From the NCBI RefSeq assembly GCF_027580225.2, contig NC_073348.2:26554501-26618500 (forward strand): 64,000 bases of DNA, written 5' to 3'. The stretch is from Misgurnus anguillicaudatus. Its lineage: Eukaryota > Chordata > Actinopteri > Cypriniformes > Cobitidae. The translations under genes and the position numbers were made by a program. This document shows positions 24,386 through 35,750 of the stretch, piece by piece (position 1 is the first letter of the stretch; each line of letters opens with the position of its first letter). The notes under the pieces are model-generated. The model ran no database searches and was not told the DNA's origin. It saw only the letters and a list, made by a program, of their open reading frames with translations.

Positions 24386-25129
24386 GACACCTTTGCAGAC
24401 ATTAAACGGGGTGCTTGTGGTATACGTTGTGTACGTTGTGTTGCTGCTTTGCAGACGGACCACGCTGGTCGGATCGCTCCCCTGGGGAAGAGAGTAAGAG
24501 ACAGTCAGCGGACGAAGGGATATTGTGGAGTTTATGTGAGAAGGAGTGGACACAGAGCCATCGAGAGCACCGTGAACAGAGGTTATTGGCAACCAAGCGT
24601 GAGTAACCGCTGAGATACTTCTCTGCAAATGTCTTGTATGAAGAATTATCCTGGTGTGTCTTCTTGTGTTTCATGAGGTCCCTGGCCCCACTGGAGAGGA
24701 GAGCGTGGGTGAGCCGCGGTTGACCAGAAGCACGGACGAAGCACCGCCCGCCAGTAAGCCAGTGGCCCTGTGGGAAAGAGGAAGTACAGGTGAGCCAGGG
24801 AATTGATAACTGACACGCCGGGCCTGTGAATACCATACATTTCTCCCTCCTTTGTGATCCAGTTGTTGCCCAACCAATCTCTCGAGGTCGTCGTGGTCAG
24901 GTGGCAAGGACGATCTAAAATTCACGTGACGTGGTATAAGTGTGCTGTGGGTGAGTTTCACTGATTGATGGTGTTTACGCTTGACTTGCTGTGCGTATGC
25001 TGTGCTTGTAGCGTTCGAACTGCCCAGCCTCCGACGAGACACGAGATGGTGACATCTGTTGCGGCCTGAATCCTATAGGGAGAGAGAGAAAATCAAGCTT
25101 TGTGCCTGGGGTGTGACAGCGAGAGCTTC

Positions 25130-26080
25130 GTCTACTACCTGAACCAGTGAAGCTCCGTGTGGGAACGAGGATCCCCCGGCGCTGTGAGTAACGCAGCCTG
25201 TGAAATAACCTGTTCTGTGCTTATAGCAGCAACCTACCTGAACCAGTGGAGCTCCGTGTGGGAACGAGGATCCCCCGGCGCTGTGGGTAACGCAGCCTGT
25301 GAAATAACCTGTTCTGTGCTTATAGCAACAACCTACCTGAACCAGTGGAGCTCCGTGTGGGAACGAGGATCCCCCGGCACTGTGAGTAACGCAGCCTGTG
25401 AAATAACCTGTTCTGTGCTTATAGCAACAACCTACCTGAACCAGTGGAGCTCCGTGTGGGAACGAGGATCCCCCGGCACTGTGAGTAACGCAGCCTGTGA
25501 AATAACCTGTTCTGTGCTTATAGCAACAACCTACCTGAACCAGTGGAGCTCCGTGTGGGAACGAGGATCCCCCGGCACTGTGAGTAGCGCAACCTGTGGA
25601 ATAATCTGTTCTGTGCTTGTAGCAACTACCTACCTGAACCAGTGAAGCTCCGTGTGGGAACGAGGATCCCCCGGCACTGTGAGTAACGCAGCCTGTGGAA
25701 TAACCTGTTCTGTGCTTGTAGCAATTACCTACCTGAATCAGTGGAGATCTGTGTGGGAACGAGGATCCCCCGGCACTGCGAGTAACGCAACCTGTGGAAT
25801 AATCTGTTCTGTGCTTGTAGCAACTACCTACCTGAACTAGTGAAGCTCCGTGTGGGAACGAGGATCCCCCGGCACTGTGAGTAACGCAACCCGTGGAATA
25901 ATCTGTTCTGTGTTTGTAGCAACTACCTACCTGAACCAGTGAAGCTCCGTGTGGGAACGAGGATCCCCCGGCACTGTGAGTAACGCAACCTGTGGAATAA
26001 TCTGTTCTATGCTTGTAGCAACTACCTACCTGAACCAGTGAGGCCCTGTGTGGGAACGAGGATCCCCCAGTGCTGTGAGC
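25130..26080 (+). repeat. 99-bp tandem array with splice-like signals
   Basis: The word GGGAACGAGGATCCCCC recurs every 99 bases from 25161 to 26052 (10 units). Each unit contains TTCTGTGCTT(A/G)TAG, which looks like a splice acceptor, and about 60 bp later CACT|GTGAGTAACG, which looks like a donor. The unit is exactly 33 codons, which gives stop-free frames on both strands, including a 377-codon minus frame of 33-residue repeats; I do not regard these as proteins. Confidence 0.93.
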
Positions 26081-26270
26081 ATCAGTGGAGTGTTTGACCT
26101 GGTCTGACTGTGTTCGATTCTGCCTCCAGGAGAAGCGGAGCGCGCCACGGGTTGCTGGGCCAGAGCCCCGGCCCCCAGTCTTCTCCCCAAGTGGCCCTGG
26201 AGGCAAAGAAGAGCCACATTAGTTTTAAAGTTCCCTTTTTCCCTTCCCCCTTTCCCCTTTTTAAATATTT

Positions 26271-26276
26271 AATAAA
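26271..26276 (+). promoter_or_regulatory. Polyadenylation signal of LTR-like element 1
   Basis: AATAAA after a pyrimidine-rich stretch, matched by AATAAA at the same place in the related element at 37209. Confidence 0.6.
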
Positions 26277-26407
26277 GCTTGTTTTAATTATAGTATACTC
26301 GTCTGTCTGGTCATTGGGGTGGTCTTGGGAAACTCCTCGAGGTGGAAGAGTTAAGAGGGGTGTGGCCCAGTAGTATATTCGGGTCCGCCCCCGGGGTGTG
26401 ACACTTG

Positions 26408-27010
26408 GGTGAATCATTAATGTGTATCGGGGGTTTCACTATGTTGTATCACAGCATTCTTTAACTCAGCGACTTGAAACTAGAACTTTGTTATCTACAT
26501 ATTAAATACAGTATGTGCATTTGCCTATAAAACCACATAAAGGAACACCAGTGTGCACACTTTCAAATCCGTCTATGTCTAATAAGTATACACACTTGAA
26601 AAGTGCACACACAGGTATGCACTTAGATTTGAGTTTTTGTTAAAGTACTGCAAAACATCAAAGGGCGGTTATTATCTGCTTCAGTTCAATTATTCTCTTA
26701 TTGCTGTTAGCCATGTAACGCTCAGACAATTTTACATCATCTGAAGCATTAGGCAAAATAATTTAGCATCATAATAATGACACAAAATTATCTTCTGCTG
26801 AGATCAGCCCAGCTTATACAGGAGAAGAAAACAAAACCATTAGCTAATTTCAAAACTTCAGTACATAATTTTCGAAAAACATTCTCTAGGAAGTTACTGG
26901 GAAAAACTTTCTCATGTGTGCAGACAGAGCTTCAGCCTGTTGGTTTACATGTCATCAAACTCTTTGGGGTTGATATGTGTTTTGATTTGTGTTTTGAAAC
27001 ACATATCACC
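26408..27010. other. Intergenic sequence
   Basis: No gene or repeat was recognised. Confidence 0.5.
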
Positions 27011-27116
27011 CACACCTGTATCACGGAGTGATGTACCTGTGGTCACGTAATTTTTTTGTTCTTTTCTTTTCTTCAGTGATCGTATCGCGCATTTCTGTTT
27101 GCGTGTTACTCTCATG

Positions 27117-29073
27117 CAGGGCATGAAATTAACACCCGACCACGCGCCAAATGCGGGTGGATTTTGCAATTGGCGGGTAACACTGTCAATCTACTAGCCA
27201 CATTGGCGGGTAGCCAATGCGAATCAGTGATGCGCGGGTCATTGTATGACCAACCCACTAACGACCGACATTTTCAACTTTTCATAGATTCGGCTCTTTC
27301 GGCTCCAGCTCTGGCTCTACATTTTAGTGATGGCAGTCCGGCTCTTTTCATATTCGGCTCTTCTGGCCTCTACGGTCCAACCCCTGCCTGCATCTGAAGA
27401 TTCGGCTCTGCTCGTTCGCTACAAAGAATCAGCTCTTAGAGCCGGCTCGTTCGCGACGACCCATCACTATAACCCGCCCGCAATTGTTCAATTAGTTTTT
27501 AAACTCGACCGACTGACCGCGGCCTGAATATCATTAAAATATTTTTGGATGACTCGTAACCGGCACCCGCTCATTTATTATCAACCTGCGCATATCACTG
27601 ATGCAAATTGAGTGATTCATTGAGAGGATGCGCCTTCTGTTTCGCAACGTTCATTGCGATTGGAAAGAAGATGAGGCACTTCTCTGACTACGTTTGGATG
27701 TTTGAGTAAGTATTAAACTGTTGGTGAGATGGGATGATAATACAATGCTGACATAGGCTACTGTACATTCGCAGTTGCACAGATGTGTGGTGCTGCTGTG
27801 ACGGATCAGAACTCTTGATGTGTAAACTTTAGAGAGAGTTGCGCTACTATGCCTTATACTGTAGTCCATTAACATACATTTTGCGAATATAGTAATGAAA
27901 AACAACGTATGTGCGGCGTTTATGTGCGCAGTTTGTGCCCCCTCTGTCTCTGTAGCTGTGTCTGAAACCGTTCCCTCGTTCACTCATTCACTATTCCCTA
28001 TATGGGGAATGACAGTTGAGTCCACTATATGGGGAAGAAGCAAATGAAAATGAGTGAGCGGTTTCGGACACTGACGTAAATATCATGCGTCAGAGCTGTC
28101 GCAGAGATTCATCATAAACACCTGTGTGGCTTTATTGATTGTACTGTGAAATGGTAAAGTTTATTTTCTATGTTTTTTTACATTTGTCAGGTTTATTCTA
28201 TTAGTTGATAATAAAGAGAGCAAACAACTGGTTAAAATATTTATTTCTGCTGTTTATTTATTGTTTAATAAAAATGTTTATTAGATTTTAAATAAAAGAT
28301 AACGCAATTATTTTTCATTTGTTTATTTTCAAAAAGCAGAAAATAACTGACAAATTATAAACCTAAATGTTTGGTGTTTACTGTCAGTATCCTTCAGCAG
28401 ATTCAAGTTACGCATTCGTCTCCCATTGCATCATGGGAGATATGAGTGAACGAGTGTACATCGAATGTACCCTCAAATTCAGAGTGCATTGTGGGTAAAA
28501 AGTAGTGAATGAATGTAGGGAATGAAGTTGTTCACTCAGGTTTCGGACACCACTACAAAATGTCCGACACCCGATATAGTGCACTATATAGTGGATAGGG
28601 AGCGGTTTCAGACACAGCTTGTGTGTGTGCGCGGGTTTAAGGGGACTCGATAGGGCACATCGGAGAGACGCGTTCCTAAAAGCATGCGTACATACAATTT
28701 TTCTGCTCTTGACAGGGCACATATAAACAAAATGATCTCAACAGTATTTATTTTCTAATAAAAACATTTCTTTATGTCTTAAGTGTATGTATAGAGATTC
28801 AAAAACCAGTCAGTGCTGGTCTTAAAGAGACAGTAACCTCAATAAACCTACTTAAGTCTGTGTCATTAATGTTAATCAAACAACCTAAGACAAAGAGAAA
28901 TTCACTTTTGTAGCTCTGAAAAAAAATTATATTTAATTCATACAATAAAGACAGCGTTATCATTCACTATTCAGGCAAAAAAAACTGGCTGGTAAAAAGT
29001 CTCTGTGGCAGGTGGATTTCTAAATCCACCTGCCACAGTGGCTGGTGGTCAAAAAAGTTAACTTCAGGCCCTG
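27117..29073. mobile_element. Non-autonomous hAT element
   Basis: The ends CAGGGCATGAAATTAAC and GTTAACTTCAGGCCCTG are inverted and CTCTCATG is perfectly duplicated outside (27109-27116 and 29074-29081). The CAGGG end and 8-bp duplication are classic hAT. Inside is a run of degenerate TTCGGCTCT units (27283-27450) and another MITE. No transposase frame was recognised. Confidence 0.9.
27954..28619. mobile_element. MITE nested in the hAT element (TGT duplication)
   Basis: The ends AGCTGTGTCTGAAACCG and CGGTTTCAGACACAGCT are inverted, with TGT on both sides (27951-27953, 28620-28622). The 3-bp duplication would fit PIF/Harbinger. It forms the third level of nesting here. Confidence 0.85.
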
Positions 29074-29462
29074 CTCTCATGTATTGGTTACTCAACTGCG
29101 TTTTCCTATTTTCAAACCATTGTCGCTTCGGTTTAGGGTTGGATTTGGTGTTTGCATTAGGATGTCACTTTAAATATTGGTTTATATCGATTTTTTAATA
29201 TTTTCTGATTTTTAAACAATTGACGCCTGGTATTAGGGTTAGAGTTGAGTAAGGATGTCATTTTATGTAAATCTAACCCTAAACTGAAGCGACAATGGTT
29301 TGAAAATAGGACAAAACAGTTGAGTAACCAATACGTGACAATGACACGTAAACAGAAATGCGTAAGGCGGTCACGTAAAAAAGTGGAAAAACGTGGCAGT
29401 GTCACGGAAAAGAATAAAAAAATATGTGACTATAGGTACGTAATTTCATGATACTGGGTTGC

Positions 29463-30064
29463 ATCACCAGTGATATTATTAAATGATTTTATATCTCAAA
29501 ATAGTACTCAATATAAAATTTAGGTTCCCTAAACCAGCATCTGACAATGTAGAATGAAATGAATCAAATTTGTATCTGTATACAATCCTTTAATATTTTA
29601 GCCTTTTATTTGACCTAAATTTGTCATTTTTTTCAATCTTTTTTCTTTGTTTATTCCTCTCTAGGTGTTGCTTTAACCTCACACAGGCCTCATGATGTGT
29701 CACACTGAAAGCTAATGCTTTTGAAACATTACCTTTGATTATAACTGGTTATAGAAGGTGGAAAATTTAATTTTCTCTTTTGCCCTTTTCAGACACCCTT
29801 TTGCCCGTTACAAATTGCATGGCCTAATTTGCATATTTATCCCGATTGGATATCCATTTTACAAACAAAAGAAAAAATCTGAAAAGTGTTTCATAATGGA
29901 TTTTACATTATTTGCAATAGTTTTTATTGGTTATTTAAACGTACTTTTTGAGAAGGTTGATCATTTTAAGTTTTCTAGAGAGTTTGTGGTCACATAAGAT
30001 GTCCAAAAGACAAATCCACAAATAATGTTAGTTTCTTGAGGAACATTTAAGTACAATCTAAAAA
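29463..30064. other. Intergenic sequence
   Basis: No gene or repeat was recognised; the 79-codon open frame at 29758 has no recognisable domain. Confidence 0.5.
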
Positions 30065-30230
30065 ATGTTGGGTTATTTTCAACCCAATAGAGAAAGAGCG
30101 CAGCGCGTCATAACCTGAAAACCACGCCCACCGGGGGGGGGGGGGGGAAACAATCCAACCGTCTCCATTGACTTTGTATTGCGAAAGGCTGCCTCCTTGT
30201 CATTTCTGGCTTACAACAAAAAACTGAATA

Positions 30231-30344
30231 ATGCCTAAAAACTGCTATGTGACAATATGTACAGCCAACAAGCCAAAAAACCCAGAAAAAAGTTTTTATA
30301 AGCAGTCGAGCCGTCAAACCCAGCCTTTAAGGAGAAAAAAGTGA
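30231..30344 (+). pseudogene. THAP-domain N-terminal fragment 1
   Basis: Reads MPKNCYVTICTANKPKNPEK then SFYKQSS and stops after 37 residues. The Cys-x4-Cys spacing right after MPK and the following hydrophobic SFYK match the first half of the THAP zinc finger (C2CH, DNA binding). The second zinc-ligand pair and the C-terminal AVPTIF-type motif are missing, so it is not functional. Confidence 0.65.
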
Positions 30345-30498
30345 ATCGCTGACTAAGTTTCCCCCTAGTGGACGCAGTTCTACTAATAGGAGTACTATGA
30401 AAAGTTGCCTGTTCCCACTTTTGTGTCTTTAAACACAAATTTTTTGGGGTCGACAGCTTATAAAAACTTATTTACAGATAAAACTTAAAAACAAAATA

Positions 30499-30639
30499 AT
30501 GCATAAAAGCTGTTGTGTGACAAGGTGTACAGCTAACAAGCCAACAAAAAAAAACAGAAATAAGTTTTGTAAGCTTTCGACCTCAAAAAACGAGCGTTTA
30601 ATTAAAGACACAAAAGTGGAAACAGGCAACTTTTCATAG
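30499..30639 (+). pseudogene. THAP-domain N-terminal fragment 2
   Basis: Reads MHKSCCVTRCTANKPTKKNR then NKFCKLS and ends after 46 residues. It has the same Cys-x4-Cys start as fragment 1 but about 30% of positions differ, so the two copies are old relative to each other. The second half of the zinc finger is absent. Confidence 0.6.
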
Positions 30640-31239
30640 TACTCCTATTAGTAGAACTGCATCCACTAAGGGGAAACGTAGTTGGCGATCCACTTTTTTC
30701 TCCTTAACTCATTCACCGCCATTGACGAGTTATCTAATCAATTATGAGTTAATATTTAACTAATAAATATGCCTTTCTGGACGAATTTCAAAGTGAAAGT
30801 GTAAAACTGCTTTCCGAATTTGCCAAACCGAATTTAGCAAAAACGGAAGTTAAAAAGATTTAATGATTTATTTTAACTGCCTTTATGTTTGATAGTCATT
30901 CTGAGTCGGATCTCTAACATAAATTCCTTTACAAAAACGCAATTTTTTTAAGCTTTTTGCCCAAAATGCTGTATTTTTGAAGAGAAATATCCATATTTCA
31001 GTGGTTAAATTAAGTGGAAAAAGTAAATATATAATGAAACGTTTTATCCCCATTTTGTTTGTTTGTTTGTTTGTTTATTGTTTGTTTGAAAGCAGAGGGT
31101 GTGTTCTTTAATTTGATATAATTTGTATGTTTATATATTTATAGAAGATAATTTTTCCTGCAAGGAATTTTGTGAAACTTTTGTTAAAATCACAAAAAAG
31201 CAGGTGGGCAACTTTTCTCAAAAAGGCTGGCGGTGAATG

Positions 31240-31341
31240 AGTTAAAGGCTGGGCTTTACGGCTCGACAGCTTAAAAAAACGTATTTCTGGGTTCTTTGGC
31301 TTGTTAGCTGTACATATTGTCACACAGCAGCTTTTAGGCAT
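31240..31341 (-). pseudogene. THAP-domain N-terminal fragment 3
   Basis: On the minus strand it reads MPKSCCVTICTANKPKNPEI then RFFKLSSRKAQ. It lies in the right arm and is the inverted partner of fragment 1. The open frame continues upstream and downstream, but only this stretch is THAP-like. Confidence 0.65.
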
Positions 31342-31512
31342 TATTCTGTTTTTGTTATAAGCCAGAAATGACAAGGAGGCAGCCTCTCTCAATACAAAGT
31401 CAATGGAGACGGTTGGATTGTCCGTCCCGGTGGGCGTGGTTTTCAAAATTTGCATAACTGCGCTCTGTCTCCATGTTGGGTCAACAAGGGACAAACCCAG
31501 CGGTTGGGTTTA

Positions 31513-34500
31513 ATCAGTGGCGGCTCGTCACTCTCGACATAGGTATTCAAAGCAGATTACAGTGCATTGAATCTATACATTTTTTCAGTATCCTTAGGAA
31601 TCATATCAATGACCTTTGTGTGGCTAAGACAATGCTCCACCAAGTCAGATACAGGAACACAATGTGCTTTTGCTCACACACATGATTTTTATGCCTACGT
31701 CAGTTGCCAAAGTAAAGAATTGGCTAATACATCAAAGTGTTGATGAAAGTTGAGGTGGCACATAATGGTACCCAGTGGAGCATTGATGCCCAGTCCTATT
31801 AATGCCCTTTAGAAGGCAAAACTCCATGTGCTGGACAGTCTAATGAAAGACATCCAGGCTCCAAGGATGTCTTTTTATAGAGCTACACACACACGCCTCA
31901 ACTATCATTAGTCAGCACGCTCTTAGCAATGTTCAAAAGCTTTTTCTGTTGTTCTCTGCTTTGATTTTGGGTTCGCACAGCTAAGAAGGCAATGGAGAGT
32001 TTTATTTGTTACGGATGCAGCTCTATCCTCCCCTCCACTCCGTACTGAAACTATGTGTATGGCTACTCTTAAAAGAGCGTGGCTTCCAGAGGGTTTGAAA
32101 ATATTGGTGACTTCCAACTTCAAACAGCATTTCAGCAGTTTCCTATAAAAGTCTGTGCGGGTTTGATGCTGTGGTTTAATGGTTCGGTAACTTGTGTACT
32201 GTATGTTCAGAGGAACATGGGGATTTTGTGTACCACACTGACAGATGGAAATGTCTTTGAACTAAGGACTAAAAGTTTTTAGCTTAGTCAGTTGATTGTA
32301 TTGTGGCTCAGCCACTGCGCGGGATGTGATACTGCACAATATGTCATTGTTGTCTCATTACAGACAATCCTCTATCCAGGCTGTTATACTTCACTAGCTT
32401 TGCCAGAAAAAACAGAGGTATTTTTGGATTACTACTGATGAAATGGTTCAAACTTTTATAAACTCATCTTGCTTCGTAGTTTAAACCATTTGTTCTTAAA
32501 CTTGGGAACAGGGGCCCCCTTGTGGGGCGTGAGATGGTGCCAAGATTGCGCAATGGTGTATTTTGCATTAGACAGTGAGTTTTAATAAAGACAAAAAGTT
32601 AATCAAATATTTGAAGTGCAATAGCGCTGCTTTCAGGATCTCTTTATACGCTCTAACAGGAGCGCGGGCTGAGAAAGGATAAATTCAGGCTTAAAATCTG
32701 GCATAAATTGTATAACTGGACATATGTCTGATCTTTGATGACGCAGAAAACAGATTAACAGAATTATCCAGCAGATGAGCGGCTCTGTGGAAAATTCATT
32801 GGACTTGATGTCCGTGTTTGTGCCTTTGATGATTCCAAACGTATTCCTCACCTACATTTCGCGGAGTCACTGATAAGATTTGGAATTTGATCTGTATTAC
32901 TGTTAATGGTCCAGCAGTGTTGTCCACACCAGATATTAAATATCTAAACAACATTTTCAAAGATGTTAGATCACAAATAAGTGCAAAAAGGAATATGATC
33001 TGATAAAACATGAGACCGAGAGATTTGTCAGATGAGATGTGTACAGAGTGACAAATGTTTAATGGAAATGACAAGTCAGTTTCGGCACCGTTGGGCACAT
33101 CAGAAACTATTTAGATTTTTTACTGACAAAACTTGGAAAAGCAGTCCTGAATCACTGATAGAGGAATGATGTGACTATCACAAGCATGAGATAAAATTCC
33201 ACAGCTTTGATGGGAACGATTACAAGCTTAAAGATCAAATTAGGATCAAATCCAGTGAACTTCTTTATTCCAAAAAAACAACAAATCTGCAGTATATTCG
33301 GTTTCATTGCTATTCTTTTAAACGAGTTGAAATATGATTGCAGACAGCCAAAGGCCATAAAAATACAGGGGCACTATTTTTGCATCACTATAATTTCCAC
33401 TGTTCAAAAACAACTTCAATAACAGAGTCGCATCCTCCAGACAATCATCTTCAACAGGAAGAGATTTTCTCCATAGTTGTCTCAAATGAGTCCTGTCACC
33501 TATGGCACTTGTTGTACACTCCTAATAGCACAGGATTATATGCTGTCTGGGAACATACACGCTTTTCATAAATGCCAACTCAATTGAAGTCTACGCCGTA
33601 ACAAGGTGCGGGGGAAGACAATCGTGAGTGTCGTGAAACGGAAAGTCAGAAATCTGCTGATTTTGTGCATTCAAGGATTTAGGAATAATCCAACAAATAC
33701 ATAAAAGGAACGAGCTATAGAGAACACAGCTGCGTCTGTCAAAACAGATCGGAAATTTTTGCTGCGTGGGATTATTAAAACGCAAAGTGGGTGGCAGGAG
33801 ACATCTAAGAGAAGACTGAAAAGGGCGCTAAAGACAGAAACAATGTAAGACTGGGAGAAGAAGATGGCTTCGGGCATGTACTCTGAGTCTACGACATATC
33901 CTGTACAATGTCCAACTCTCTCTGTCTTTGCTGTTTTCTTCTGTCTCTTGTTATAGGCATCAGAGACGAGCACTGGGGTATTTTGAAATGGTGACAGAAT
34001 TAGACTTAGTGCAGAATCTTAAACATTTCTTATTTATTTCACTTTTATATAACTGGGTGTGATCATTGCAGACACCGCTCATTTTGTTCAGTTGATTACT
34101 TTCTGGTGCTAAGAATGCAAATTGTCTTTGCTTGCAGGAAAATGTACCATAGTTGACCTTTCAAGGTTGAATTCTTAGGCTTGACAACCACTAAACTTGT
34201 TAATCGGCTTGCTGATTCCAGTGTGAACTGCAAACCAATGCAGGATGGCACTCTTAGTAACATCTTGGTCCCCAGGCTCCATGTGTCCTACTCTTAAATT
34301 GTAGCTTGCACATTCTGTCCTTGCTGTTAATGTAACTGCATATTGGGTGAATTTTTTGTTATAACTTAACTGTGTTTTTTAGCATATCTAACTATCTTGT
34401 CTTTACATTGTAATAGCAATAGGTTTAATTCATTTTATTAATTTTAAAGCTGCAATTCGTAAAAATGTTGGTGTGGATTTAAGTTCAATAACGTCACTGA

Positions 34501-34600
34501 CATTTCATGTGAAATCATACCTGACAACTCGGCTTATGAATCCTTATTATAAGCTTACCGTGTGAATCCGGGTTAGGTAAGGAGACATTTTTCAACAATG
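31513..34600. other. Intergenic sequence
   Basis: About 3 kb with no recognised gene, RNA or well-bounded transposon. Several open frames of 60-128 codons occur on both strands (for example 32796-33098 and 33671-33973), but none shows a known motif, signal peptide or splice-supported continuation. Confidence 0.5.
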
Positions 34601-34601
34601 A

Positions 34602-35750
34602 TCTTCTAGGAACTTGCTCAATAACTGCTTTTGTTTTTAAAGGGAAAATACCATAAAAATCTGACTTTTTCCATGTTTAAGTGCTATAATTGGGTCCCCA
34701 GTGCTTTTATCCACCTAGATAATGTGAATAAGATCAAGCCAGTAACTTAGGGGCTGTTTACACTTGGTGTTTTCATCGATCTGATCACAAGTGGACAAGA
34801 GAGACACATAACGTTTACACCTGGTATTTAAATCCGTCTCTTTTGTCCACTTTCGACCGCTTCTGTCCTGAATACTGTGAGGGGGTGGTCTGTCGAGACG
34901 GTGGACGAGTCTCCCGCTGTCATTTAAACGCGAGCGGGAGTAATTATGAGTTTATATGGATGCAAACTAATATTATGTCAGAGTCCACTGCTTGTTTAGC
35001 AAGTAAACATGCTGCACAGTGTTTTGTACATGTTTACATTAGAGCTTTCTCTGAATTTTCAGCGCAATTGATGAAATAAGATCGCGCAACTTTCACACGC
35101 TTTCAAAACAAAACTATGGAGATCAGCCGCTTTAGTTGTATCAATTAAAGGCTAAAAATAGCGCTGTTCACCGTATCTTCAAGCCAGAAGTCAGAAAAGG
35201 TGTAAAACTTGTGTTCAGTACCTCAAATTAGATAAATGGACGGAGAGAAGGCGGTTTACACAAGCAAAAGCAATCCGATCGAAAGTGGTTTCGACTACCT
35301 CTGAATGTGGTTGAAAGTGGTCGAAAGTGGACGCGTTTAAAACGTTTTGAACACGGTTTACACCTGGCATTAACGTCGTCCACTTGTGATCCGATCGATG
35401 AAAACGCATGTTAATGCCAAGTGTAAGCAGCCTCATAGTTTTGGTAAACTATTCTCCACAAGCATGTGAAAAAATAGGTAATTGAAATTTGGCTCCCCTG
35501 GTGATGTCAGAAGGGGATAATAACGCCCCTTAATCTGCACTATCCAATCACAGCACTGCCATTTAGTAGAGAGATCAGCTTATTTGCATTTTAAAGGACA
35601 CACCCAAAAACTGCACATTTTTGTACACACCTATAAAGTGACAATTTTAACATGCTATAATAAATTATCTATATGGTATTTTAAGCTAGAACTTCACATA
35701 CCTACTCTAGGGACACCAAAGATTTTTTGACATCTTAAAAATGTCTCCTA
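34602..35750. mobile_element. Interspersed repeat interrupted by a MITE
   Basis: The part at 35583-35745 (for example TTTTAACATGCTATAATAAA, TTATCTAT and AGCTAGAAC) recurs at 46264-46405, so it is an interspersed repeat. The MITE at 34750-35434 lies inside it. The outer borders are approximate and no class could be assigned. Confidence 0.55.
34750..35434. mobile_element. MITE with GGGGCTGTTTACACTTGG ends
   Basis: GGGGCTGTTTACACTTGG at the left and CCAAGTGTAAGCAGCCTC at the right are inverted. Further in, ATCGATC(T/G)GATCACAAGTGG pairs with the complementary stretch at 35378-35403. The internal arms hold TCGAAAGTGG repeats. No clean target duplication. Confidence 0.8.

Larger units (their letters stand above)
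24188..26403 (+). mobile_element. LTR-like element 1 (TGTCACA...TGTGACA), probable solo LTR
   Basis: The element begins TGTCACA and ends TGTGACA, and CTTG is duplicated outside (24184-24187 and 26404-26407). TG...CA ends with a 4-bp duplication are typical of LTR-retrotransposon insertions. It has a TATA box near its left end, a polyadenylation signal near its right end and no protein-coding domain. The 3' end shares TCTGGTCATTGGGGTGG and CTCCTCGAGGTG with the element at 37209. Between lies a 99-bp tandem array. It could be a solo LTR with an unusually long transcribed part, or a complete non-autonomous element; no primer-binding site or second LTR was found. Confidence 0.8.
27011..29462. mobile_element. 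Foldback MITE, family F (copy 4), split by a hAT element
   Basis: The left end CACACCTGTATCACGG and the right end ATGATACTGGGTTG are imperfect inverted repeats, followed inwards by TACCTGTGGTCACG and GTGACTATAGGTACG. The right part contains the family core (GGTTTAGGGTTGGATTTGG and CTAACCCTAAACTGAAGCG). The element at 27117-29073 interrupts it. Confidence 0.75.
30092..31468. mobile_element. Foldback element carrying THAP-domain fragments
   Basis: The left arm (30092-30360) and right arm (31215-31468) are inverted: AGAGCGCAG and CTGCGCTCT at the ends, then AAAACCACGCCCACCGG and AATCCAACCGTCTCCATTGA. A second inverted pair inside carries GGAGTACTATGAAAAGTTGC (30390) and its complement (30628). 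A run of about 15 G (30130-30146) lies in the left arm. It is flanked by AACCCAA/TTGGGTT motifs of another MITE (30066, 31473), so it may be nested. Three partial THAP coding segments lie in it. Confidence 0.75.

Noticed and set aside
25073..26206. A 377-codon minus-strand frame with 33-residue repeats (and plus-strand frames in the same place)
   Set aside because: The 99-bp repeat unit is 33 codons, so a stop-free unit is automatically stop-free throughout. The frame runs against the element's TATA and polyadenylation signals and has no known domain.
32633..33973. Several 70-100 codon frames as possible small genes
   Set aside because: No domain, signal peptide, consistent splice site or codon pattern separates them from chance; overlapping frames occur on both strands.
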